A stretch of DNA of 64,000 nucleotides, from the NCBI GenBank assembly GCA_949357655.1, contig CASHTG010000012.1, positions 3,596,001-3,660,000 of the forward strand, given 5' to 3'. Both the position numbers and the translations under genes were made by a program. The notes beneath the pieces were generated by a model. That model ran no database searches, had not been told where the DNA came from, and saw only the letters and a program-made list of their open reading frames with translations. The stretch is from Parascedosporium putredinis. Its lineage: Eukaryota > Ascomycota > Sordariomycetes > Microascales > Microascaceae. Shown piece by piece: positions 49,201 through 59,296 of the stretch. Position 1 is the stretch's first letter; every line of letters starts with the position of its first letter.

Positions 49201-50202
49201 CTGGTATTAGACTTGGTCATAACCTCAGTGCTGCGGAAGACAGCGAAGGTGGGACCTGTTTGTTCACTGATATCGGTTCAGTGCTGCTTGCACTTAACGA
49301 ATGGGCCAGCAGTCTCGCGACAAAGGATTGAATTGATGGATCCATTCAAACCCCCACTCCATGGTTGGCGCACCCCACTCTTTTCTCTTGCAGGGCCCTC
49401 GTCAAGAGAAGCATCAGGGTCGTTCATCTTCCATCCAACCCACGCCCGGGGTGAGTGTAGAGAAGCCTTCGGATGCTGCTCAGTGACTTTCCCCCACCCC
49501 TCGTCCTCGTCTTTTTTTCTTTTCTTTTTCCTTTTTTCGGAGACTCATGCCTCAGACCGAGAGGGGACCTTGCCGCTATCCCTGTCAATGGACGTATTAC
49601 CCCGACCCCAATAATCCAAGCAGCATGTTCTGGGTGAGCACACTGATGAAAGCGAACTGGCTGTCGCGCTTCTCCCCATCTACAAGTGTACATCCAGCTG
49701 CATCTTCCCATCCTAGTGAATGGGGTTCTTCATTATGTAGACTTGAGGATCTATCCTGGTCGAGTTATCATTGAGGGCAAGGAGGTCATAAAAGGAACCC
49801 AGGCCCCGCCACGGCCTGCTTAGTCCTGGAGAAGACTCCATTTGGGTTTCCGCATGCTTGCAATAGTCTCCGCGACATCGCCCCTTCCCATGCTTCAAAT
49901 GTTCCTTGTTCCCACTCGACACAAGCTTCCAAGTTGTATTACCGAATTCCGCAGAGAACGAGCAATCCGTCGCATTCCCCATCGATCTCCCTTTTCTTCC
50001 GCACCAGCCCCGTTGGATGTTGGTCGAGCGGTTCCCCTTCGGCCGCAAGTAGACTTGAGTTCCCAGCTTCTCCCGGTTGGCGGCTTCTGAATCCGGCCAG
50101 CCAAGGCAGCACGCTCGAAACGCTGCAGGTTCGTTGACCCGAACAGCCACCCTCGAGGGCCTACCGCGGTTGTCGAGTGCCCTCCGTCATTGGGCGAAAT
50201 AT

Positions 50203-50256
50203 CCACCACCACCACCACACACACTCACACATACTCACACACTCACACACTCACAC
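50203..50256. repeat. CCA/CA/CACT microsatellite
   Basis: Starts as (CCA)n, passes into (CA)n and then irregular cacactcacacat units. No spacer structure, so it is not a CRISPR-like array. Confidence 0.85.
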
Positions 50257-51423
50257 GGACGGATACTGGTCCATTTTACCACCCGACTTCCATCAAAGAC
50301 ACCTTCCACTGTTGGATCCTTTGGCTCTTGGCTGTCATCCGAGCTTACTCTGTTCCTCCCGACCGAACCCGAGGGAAAAGAAAAAAAACCCTGATTTCCG
50401 AAGAGAAGGTCCTAGGCCTGCTCCTTCTTTTGCCAACACCAAATTGAACCAGCCAGAGGCAACAACGCGAAAGCAGCCAAGGGAGTCGTGTTAATATTCG
50501 CAAAAAGACGAAGAAAAAGAAAGCAGGGTAAAGAGGACTAGCAAAGTCACACTCAGACTAAAACAGAGAAGAAAATCCCCACCTCGTCCTGCCGACAACT
50601 TTTTAGCGAGCCAGCACCTATTAGGAGACCCATGATTCGTCGACAGTTGAAACCTGCCCGATAACGGAGTCACTCTGGTCAAACTCGGCTCTTGCTCAAA
50701 CCCGCTAATAGCTTCGAATTTGCCCGCGCGACCCGCGACTTGTCGCATCAATCCGTTCCCGTCAAGGACTTGGACAATCGTTGCTTGACTCTCACAGCTG
50801 CCACCCTGACCTCAAGCGGACAAATCGAGTCAAAGCTTTGTTCCTCCTCGGGAGACCTGTTTTTCCCTTCTTTCCCCCGACTTTTTTCCTTTTTCTTTTC
50901 TTTTTCTTTTTCCCTTTTGCCAAACCCCCTTTCGGTGACTGCATCAACACCCCCTTTCACGCACACTCCCCCATCGGCCTGCACCCACGAGCTAACCAGA
51001 CAACTCCACCTCCTGGTTTGTGTTCATCTTTCTTAAGCAGTTCTTCTTATTAGCCTTCTGGTGGTAGGTGGAGAGGAGGAGCACAGAGCTCTTGCACCAG
51101 AGAGTTTATGAAACTGGAACCCTTCGAAGAGAAACCTCGACAAACAAATTCCTGAAATGAGCTCTTGACTGCCGAAAACCTCTGAACTATTCTCCCTTCT
51201 TCCCTAACCCTCGCCCTTTCAACCTCTCGACCCCTCGTCCACTCCTCCCCATTCACTTTCTTTGCTATTTGTCCCATCGATATTTTGGCAAACTTAGAGA
51301 GAGGAACTGGGCCGGCCTATACCCTCTCGATCCGCACAAGCCGAGAGTGCAAGGGTCTTTCCCCTTCTGAAGATTTCACGAAACTTGTCTCAAGTCAACC
51401 TTGGTTGAGGACTGCTCTTAAGC

Positions 51424-51480
51424 CTCCTCGACACTGCTTTTTTCGTTTTTTTTCCTGCACTCCTCGCCTCCCTCCCTTAG
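51424..51480 (+). promoter_or_regulatory. Pyrimidine-rich leader of the copper-fist gene
   Basis: A C/T-dominated stretch with long T runs ends about 50 bp before the ATG at 51530. Such tracts are common at fungal transcription starts or in 5' leaders. No copper-response element (GTTTGCTC-like) was identified close by. Confidence 0.35.
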
Positions 51481-51529
51481 CTTTTTCAAGATTTCTTCTT
51501 CAAATCGCATTGGGAATTTTCTTGCCAAC

Positions 51530-52895
51530 ATGATTATCGACGGCGAGAAATATGCCTGCGAGGCTTGCGTTCGCGGCCATCGTGTGAGCAACTGCCAACA
51601 TTCAGGTGAGTATAAGTGGGCAATCCGGCCATAGCGAGTCTCGGAGTCACGCGAAGCCAAAAACAAAACGCATCTGGTCGCTACAGATAGGACAAACTAA
51701 CACGAGAAATTTACCTGGCAGACCGCCCACTCCAGCACATCAATAAGAAGGGCCGCCCAGTATCACAATGCGCGCATTGTAGGGCGATGCGCAAGTCCAG
51801 ATCCGCCCACGTGAAGTGCGACTGCGGAATCAAGCCTAGCAAATGCATACATTTACAGCCCACGCTCGAGGGCCACACCCGTAAGTATAGCACATAACCT
51901 TACAGCTGGGCGCGAAAGGGTCCCGAGGCATGTCTGGGGTATAAGTCTAACTGGGAGTGACTGCCCTGCAGAAACGTGCTGTTGCAACCACGGAGGCGCC
52001 TGCTCCTGCTCACACACACACAAGCCGTCGCCTTCCTCTGATGCCTCGACTCCGCCCCAGCTCGGCGCCGGAGACTTGAGCCAGGCTCGCCAGCACACGA
52101 AACTCACCTCACGCGCTCGACGCGCCAGCCTCGTCACATCGCCGACTTTCCCTGGCGTCCAAAAGTCGATAACGCAACCCAGGGCCTCACTAAAGAGCCG
52201 GGCCCCGGTCACCCTTGCGCGGGCCGGCTCCCTCGCTAGGAGGCGCAGATCATCCGGAACTCTACACACGCTCAATGGGAGCCCGGATCATGAAGCGTCG
52301 GGAGATACTACCCCCGACAACTCGACCGAAGAACCCGGCTCTCCCAACTTCGGAGATGTCTCCGGAATCGCCCTAGCTAGTCACCTGCCCCCTCTCGATA
52401 TGTCACGAATCGCGAGATTTTCTTTTCAACCACCCACTGGCAACGCCGGCTTCGATCTGTTTAACACGACGGGATTCCCTGATACCGACGGCCCGCTCTT
52501 CAGCGCTGGTCTCCCGACCCCGTCAAACATGTGGGGTAGCATGGTAACGCCGACTTATAACACGATGCCCCCAATATTGGCGCCTTCCTGGGTGATTTCA
52601 CCACGGCTCCCGAGCACGGCGAGCAGTCCCTCGACCAGCTCCCTAACCTTGTAGCAACCTCCGGCGAGGTTTCGGAAGTAGACGAAGGCCACCCCGAAGA
52701 CTCCAGCGCAGACCAGCTATTCCAGGGCTTAGAGAGTTACGACATGAAGAGGGGGTGACCCAGCCCGAGATTCTTGACGACATGGGCGACCTCAACTTCA
52801 ATTTTAACGACGAGTTTCTCGCCATGGGCTACGATGACATGCCTTCCGCGGACAAGGCCGCCGAATACCACCAGTATTGGCCTCCCTCGCCATGA
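51530..52895 (+). CDS. Copper-fist transcription factor (Cuf1/GRISEA type)
   Basis: Three exons: 51530-51605, 51722-51880 and 51972-52895, with introns GTGAGT...GCAG and GTAAGT...GCAG. Exons 1-2 encode the copper fist: MIIDGEKYACEACVRGHR, then RPLQHINKKGRPVSQCAHCR with the zinc Cys ligands and GRP minor-groove motif, and KCDCG. This is the N-terminal copper/zinc DNA-binding module of Ace1, Mac1 and Cuf1. Exon 3 opens with a Cys-rich block (TCCCNHGGACSCSH) like the copper-sensing box of filamentous homologues, then a Ser/Pro-rich region. Two runs are one base short: C5 52568-52572 and G5 52751-52755. Restoring them adds an acidic C-terminal part (NFNFNDEFLAMGYDDMPS, activation-domain-like) to TGA 52893-52895; total 386 residues. 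Role inferred: nuclear regulator of copper uptake or detoxification genes. Activator versus sensor type cannot be decided from sequence alone. Confidence 0.92.
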
Positions 52896-53956
52896 GCGCG
52901 AATCCTGCACCGACCGAATGCATTACTTGGGGACCTATCGGCCGCCGTATCCTCGTTCTTTCCTCCCAATTGTTTTTTTGTGGAGGGGATCGTCGATATT
53001 CGACCGGTCGAGCCGATAGGTTGAACCACTTTACATCATCAGCCAAATTTTTTTACTTTACATAAGCGCGGAGTTTTGAGGAAGAACGACTTACACGAGC
53101 ATGAGCGATTCGAGCCGCGAGAAAGACCGACCCAACGAAGAGCAGAGAAACGAACGAAATCCCGCAAAAGAAGCGAAAAAAAGGTGCTGGAAGAAGTGGG
53201 TGCAGCATGTGCGGCAGGTTTGAAGCCCGCGATGCGACAAACAATCCTATCAAAGGAGCCAACAAAAGCAATGTCTTTTTTGTTCTATTTTTCCACCGTT
53301 GCCGCGCCTGACCTCCAGGATGAGCAAACTCCATCATCGAGCTTAGGCGGGCCTTTGTTTTTCTTCTCCTCTTCTTACGTCCTCTTTTCCAGTCTTTTTA
53401 TCTCTTGGTCGCAACCTATCTTTTTGGTTTTCTTTTCTTTTGTTGTGGATCTTGAAGCCAATCTCAACATCGGCAATGTCAACTGATGGTAGCCACGCAG
53501 CGTGCCAGCGATAACGGCGGGAGAAGAGCAGACGGATGGGGACCCTCTTCTCTTCTATCTTTTTTCTCTATTTCCTTTTTCCTTTTTTGTTGTCTTACTT
53601 TCCTATGCTACAAGTTTTACAACTAACCACACGGCGGACGACATGGTGTCTTGAAAGGGGAGGCGGATTTTGGGTTTGATCAAGGGTGGATTCACTTGCT
53701 TCAAGTTTTTGACAAGCGCTTCGAGGTGAATGCTGGTAGTGGCGGCGGTGATGATGACGGGCCCTTGCTGTTGGTGGATTCGCTTGATGTTCACAGCAGC
53801 GATTCTAGTTAGCATCTGTTGGCTTGAAATCTGTCAATCATCATCGGCGAGCAGTGGCTCTGTGTCGCTTATGCGCCGCTTTTTGTTAGGCAGGGCATTA
53901 CTCCTTGCCTCTGCCGTTGCTTTCTGTTATTCCCGCCCCCCTTCCTTTTTTTCTTG

Positions 53957-53977
53957 TTTTTTTTTTTTTTTTTTTTT
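53957..53977. repeat. T21 mononucleotide tract
   Basis: Twenty-one consecutive T in the 3' flank of the copper-fist gene. Confidence 0.9.
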
Positions 53978-55365
53978 GGTTTTATCATCTGGGCCGGTCT
54001 ATACATCTGCAGTCATTTCACTTTGGCGTTTTATCTATGTTGGGAACGGATTGGGATCAGACCAAAGAGTTTTTTTCTTTTAGCATGGGGGTTATTCTGC
54101 TTCTTTCCGATTTATACAAAGACCAGCGAACTTAAGCGATTTACATTGGGCGGTTACTTGTGTTTTTTGTCCGGCTTTACTTTGCCTCATAGGGCGGCTT
54201 TCTTTTTTTCCAGCACTCATTACGCTTTCTCGCAGCTTCAGCTTCAATGTTCTCACAGCGCCTTTTCATTGCGAGATACCATTCTGATGCGATGCGAGCC
54301 GAGGGAGGCGGGCGTCAACTCGGGTAGGGGACAAGGGCATGGGTTACGGGAACTCAACTTTTCTCAAGGGGGCTTTTCTGAGATTTGGTCGGCGCTTGAA
54401 ATACGGGTCAAGGGACCTGATGGAATGCTTTTGGACACTTCATATTTTTTTATATTCTATATTTTATTCAGCTGCACGTGTGGAATGCAGCACTTGGACC
54501 GAGCGATCCATCTACACACACACATACATATTGCATCCACGGATGTATTGAATGGACTGATTGACCCGGGTTTCCTTTAACAGGGCAGAACCTGAGATTA
54601 CATCTGTATTATTTTCCCCGTTCATTTCGCGCTTGCCGTGCCTCGATCTAGGGATGTTGACACATCCACAGTAGTAGATGCATCCACCGTCATGCGGAGG
54701 CTGGCCCTTGAGCAAACTTGGGCCCTCGATGCATTGGACCAGGGCAGTATTCGATTTGGTCTGCATCGACGCGTCCCAATATATCTACCCGTGTGTACTT
54801 TTACAGCCTGCTGCCTTGGTTCTTCGAATTGCGTCTACATTGAGGCTCCCGCCTGCGCCGCGTCCTAGTCTCCCTAGAGAGGGACAGCCAAATCATATCT
54901 CGAGTGGAAGTAGCCATGGGTCTTATTTCCAGCACAGCTTCCGCGGTCTCTAGCAACCCACATGTGACGTAGACACATTGACAGGCTGTCCTATGTACAT
55001 CGGATGCATCAGTTTGACCCGTCTAATACATTGGCGCATTGCTGATACCTGACATGTGATCTTTCGATTGTCCAGCGCGAGACTCGTCGGCGCAAATCTA
55101 AGCTTGTGCGCCCCCTGAGCTCCCATTTCACCCCATGGGCTTGTGCAAGGGGGCGACGAAACGAGCACCGGCACGAGCTTGAGGCATGCTGGAGTTAAAA
55201 GGTTAGCGATGGGGGAGGGGGTGTTCGCTAGCATGCCGAGGGCAGGGTTTCACGAGGCGAAGAAAAAGAAAATAAAAAGAAAGAAAAAAAGAACCTAGGA
55301 TCCGTCATCAATAGAGAATCTTGATTCTGGTGCTCTTGTGTCGGTGTGTGTCGGGAGGTTGCAGA

Positions 55366-55369
<4 letters not shown>

Positions 55370-55398
<29 letters not shown>
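55370..55398. repeat. T29 mononucleotide tract
   Basis: Longest homopolymer in the window, followed by CTGTTTGTTTGTTTTTC. On the other strand it would be a poly(A) followed by no recognisable element. Confidence 0.9.
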
Positions 55399-56499
55399 CT
55401 GTTTGTTTGTTTTTCTATATTTGATCCAGACGCAAGGCACACCTCGAGCTCGTTTGTACGGCAGCAAAACATGGAACACGTGCACGTATAGTACCGAGCG
55501 GGCGCTCGTGTCCCGATACAGTATCCTCCTTCCTTGCTTCTTGACAGGGACCCTCGCCCACCTCTCGACTGCGAGAACTGAAAGCGTTCAATTCACATGT
55601 TGCGTGGTCGACAAAAAGCGTGTGAATGTACGCCGTCTACGGTCAGGTGTTTAAGCTTAACGTTACAGTAGGCCAATGTTCAAAAGCCTGTTCGGGGGTG
55701 AATAGATCAATAAGAATCGGCGCGGCCGTCATCTATGATATGACTCTTGGTGCACGCCGGATTTCCACACAGAGCCAGGCGCCGTCGTCTTGTTACTCCA
55801 AAATGGATGGGGAAAAGAGGGATATCAGATTTGATTATAACCATAAAGACGCTATTCGTCTTCTGCAAATTATCAAAGGCATAAAGTTGGGGGTGGGGGT
55901 ATTCTACACTTGGCGGTGATAGTTGAGTGGATAGATAGACTATACGATCTCAACGAGGCAAAAATGGCAAAGATGGGGAAGAAAAAGAAAGGTCGTAGGA
56001 AGGGGGAGAAGAAGAAAATAAAAAATAAAAAACCATGAGAAGCTTGGAGAGTAGGTGCCATTCAGCCGGCGATGGCGATGCAGATCGTATTATAAAGGTT
56101 GCGGGTCGAGCTCGGAATGGAGCTTATGCATAATATGAAGAGGGACAAAGACTCGGGGTGCCCGGTCAAGACAAACGTAGGGAAAGGGTGGGGGAAGACG
56201 TGAGAGCGAGGTGATGAAGGAAGAGAAAGAGGGAAAGAAAAGGTCAAGGGAAATTGGATATTTGAAACGACGCGTGATCAAGACATGAATACTCTCGGAC
56301 GAAGGGGATAAAAGAAATGTGGGGATGCGGTATGTCGGGACCAGCGCCGATATGAGATGAACAAATTGCCTTATCATAGGGCCACAAGCGATGTATGCTG
56401 AATCAAAAATCGTGCAGGCGTAAAGAACAGAGGCTCCCTCCTAGCTTCAAAAAGAGTGGGAAATTTCTTTGGGGGCCCTATGAGGCTAAGGAGGAGAAT

Positions 56500-56502
<3 letters not shown>

Positions 56503-56534
<32 letters not shown>
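56503..56534. repeat. (AG)n microsatellite
   Basis: About 16 uninterrupted AG dimers shortly beyond the possible extended stop codon of the Rgt1-like gene. Confidence 0.9.
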
Positions 56535-56537
<3 letters not shown>

Positions 56538-56783
56538 AAGGCATGGCACAGTATTGACACCACACCTACGGATGCATCTCGCGCATGACGGTTAGGTATC
56601 CGACCCTGAGTATTGGCGCAGGATTGAAGCCTAGGTAGCGATAAGGGCGTGTCGGGGCCTCTAATGAACTCGGGCCACCAGCGGTCTCGCCGCCCGCCCT
56701 ACCCTCCGTTTCAGGCGCTTCGCCGTCCTTGGGGGCCGCCGGATCATTCGGGTTCGTCTCGGACCTGGCCGTGGCAACGTCTG

Positions 56784-59296
56784 CTAGGCGCTGGAGGCTC
56801 TCCTCGCCGTCTTCTCTACCGAACCGGACTCTTGCGGCGCGAGCGCAAGGACGGCCAGCTTTTCCTCGACCGTTGCCTTGATAGCGCTATTCCAGGCCGA
56901 CGGTGCTATCGAAAGATCACGGAAATCTCTCAAAAGAGATAGCGCTTCTTCTCTCTGGCTTGGCACCGCCGTTAGCTCGAGGAGGCAGAGCGTCGTCAGA
57001 ATCGCGAGATGGTGATTGAATGGGCTTGCGAGCTCAGAATTTTGAACTAGGAGCCCAAGAGCTTTCCCACACGCGGAGAGGAGCGTTGCCGCGGATGCTT
57101 CCCCATCCACAAGATAGGCGAGTAGGCGGCAGTGCCAGTAGGCAAGGTGGACGACCGGGAAGCGGCCCGGGTCAACGTAGTCTGGCAGCTCTTCCCTATC
57201 TTCCTCTAGCCACGTATGCAGGAGAGTCGACAACTCCTGCTCGTTGGGCGTTGGAAACGTAGGGGGTCTTGTAGGTTGGAGCATATGGTAGATGCCGGCC
57301 CAAGTATCCTGGTAAAGCCTTGATGTAGAATGTCGTGTTAGTGCATCGGCCACCCGCGGGTTGGGGCCTCGGTAGGAGCCCGGGCCAAGAAGGTAGATAA
57401 AACTTACGGAGCAGATAATAAAAACCTTCTCCCAGCAGCCTCTTCAACCCCGGCGGAGAAACCATGTCTCGTTTGTGAATCATGACGCTGCTCCCGGCGC
57501 TAATGGCGTGCCATCTATCTAATACGACTAGAACCCACCATGTCTTGAGGTACAGAGCCTCCTCGGCATCAGTCGCCAAGGATGGGTCGCTCGAGGAGGT
57601 CGGCCGATACCGATGGAACCGTCGAGAAAGAGCACCGCTGATAGCTCTTCCTATAACAGCCTCTTTGGGCGGGCCTCCGGCGTTGGGTGGTCGATTATCC
57701 GCCTCGACGACCATGAGGATCAATGTTTGAACATATACAAGATCGGTCATGCGTCGCTGACTAGAGGGAACCGCAGTCAACGACAGCTCCCAATTCACAA
57801 GTTTTTGATATGCGCGGCCAACATCCGCAGGGCTGCTGGCGCCGGGCTAGATGAAAAGGATGAGACCGTAACGGTTAATGATTCGATGAAAGCGTCCTGA
57901 AGCAAGATGGGACAATGCGCCAGATGGCGTTCCATTTGCTCTCTGCTTTCTGGCAAAAGGGAAGGTAAGAGTGGATTGCGGAGATGTACCTTGAGGTATG
58001 TTAGAAACTTTGATACAACGACTCCACATGCAAGCGTCAGTCATGAACTCACCCGCCATAGATATCAGCAGGGATGGTTGGCCGTGGCTCAAGTCCCGAC
58101 CCAGCGCTGGAGATGTCTCTCACTGACATCGTTGCGCTGGCCCGAGCGAGCGGAGTACCCTCCAGTTCCGACTGAGGTAATAAGTCACTGGGGGAATAGG
58201 GCGTATGGTACCGGTCTAGCGCGGGGCCCGAGGCGGGCTGGGGTTCCTGGGCTCTGTTCCCCAGAGTAGGGAGCGCGTCGGAACAGGCGTCGCTGTCGCG
58301 CTCCCAGCCGACATGGCAGAAAACGAACGCTTAGTACCGCGATCTTCACCTGGACCTGAAATGATGGTTTTAGAATTGAAGACTTCACCTGGGCCAAGCA
58401 AAGAGGGGGAAAACCAAGGAAGAGAGGCAAGGGAAAAGGGGGGTGTTCATACCCTGGACGAGCTGCTCGATGCTGCCAATGCGGTCGGCAAGCTCTTTGA
58501 TGTAGCTAGAATCCAAGTTAGCGCACAGAACCTTCGCGAGGATAGCACAGCAATTGATATTCCGCCGCTTCACGCCGCAGAAAGACACGCTGGTGGTCCT
58601 CTTCTTTCCTCTCCCTTCTCTCTAACATACCCTTTGCTCGGACCGCGCTTCTGCGGAATGCGGCTAAACAGGCACTGTAGATTCGCGCGTCGGCAACTGG
58701 AACAGGCTGCATTGCCCGTGTCGGTCTGGGCGTCGCATTTGACCTTTTTCCTCCGGCATTCATCACAGGCTCGGGAAACCTTGGATCGTTTTCGGGGAGG
58801 AGGCTCGGATGAGCCAAAGGGCGATGCTGTGTGATGATGGTCGAGGGCCATGGGCATGGCGAGGGCCATCTGATCGGCGTGATGCTGTGAATCTGTAACA
58901 TAATGTTGAATCTGGGCTGCGGCATCCTGCTGAGCTTCGTGCACCTGTTGGTGCTGGGCCTCGCCTTCCGCCGAGGGATGAGGGAGGATATTGCGAAGGG
59001 CCTGATCGGGACCAGCATCCATAGCAATCTCAGCCGCGGCACCCTGGATGAGGGCGGCCGTGCCGGCGAGATCTTGCCCCAGCTGAGCGGCGAGTTGCAG
59101 TTCTCGAATGTTGTGAGGTTCGATATCGGGCGCCGGGGGTGGTTGAGGTTGAGCCTGGTCTCGCGGGGGCGAGTGGCCGATCGGATTTGGGCTGGCCTTC
59201 TGGATCCATCTGGTGGGTGTTCTGGTGGGGATCGCGGGGATAGAACGGATTCGAGCTATCCACGGACTCCGTAACTGGGGTAGGATATGCCTGCAT
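56784..59296 (-). CDS. Zn2Cys6 transcription factor, Rgt1-like glucose-response type
   Basis: Exons on - : 59296-58631, 58505-58453, 58355-58053, 57989-57408 and 57318-56784, with GT-AG introns (125, 97, 63 and 89 nt). The N-terminus is Gln/Pro/Ala/His-rich. The zinc cluster is RKRSKVSRACDECRRKK...C-x2-C-x6-C, followed by SRIPQKRGPSKG/YIKELADRIGSIEQLV, the linker and dimerisation helix typical of Rgt1 homologues (repressors/regulators of hexose transporter genes in yeast). The middle homology region includes YLPFLPESREQ, LVNWELSLTAVPS and TWWVLVVLDRWHAISAGSS. Frame changes occur at C5 near 59170 (net two bases), G4 58240-58243, A4 57955-57958, near 57840, and at the last acceptor (one base). 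With these, length is about 714. A further frame change near 56810 would extend the protein in an open Glu/Pro-rich frame to a stop at 56566-56568. Target genes are not known. Confidence 0.85.

Larger units (their letters stand above)
34409..51529. other. Gene-free interval of 17 kb
   Basis: No ORF here shows a recognisable domain, and none of the open stretches (maximum about 230 codons at 47258-47950 on -) has biased third positions or conserved motifs. The frame-break pattern seen in the real genes would still leave 100-codon conserved pieces, and none is seen. Landmarks: (CCG)n 35908-35925; A14 42082-42095; C/T tract 44338-44395; A24 44173-44196; A19 46272-46290; C/T tract 48100-48160; CA-rich array 50203-50256; repeated TACGTAC/GTACTTCGTAC-type motifs; and ATGGATCCAT-type elements at 34948, 35145, 41540, 47106, 48278 and 49336. 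Composition is mixed and not conspicuously AT-rich, so classic heavy RIP is not evident. Confidence 0.5.
52896..56565. other. Intergenic, 3.7 kb, no supported gene
   Basis: Holds the 3' flank of the copper-fist gene and, at its far end, the possible 3' end of the Rgt1-like gene. T21 (53957-53977), T29 (55370-55398) and (AG)n (56503-56534) are the main landmarks. The Phe-rich ORF at 53954-54580 results from the T tract. Confidence 0.55.

Noticed and set aside
50203..50256. Repeat array considered as CRISPR-like
   Set aside because: Simple CCA/CA microsatellite without unique spacers, in a eukaryotic genome.
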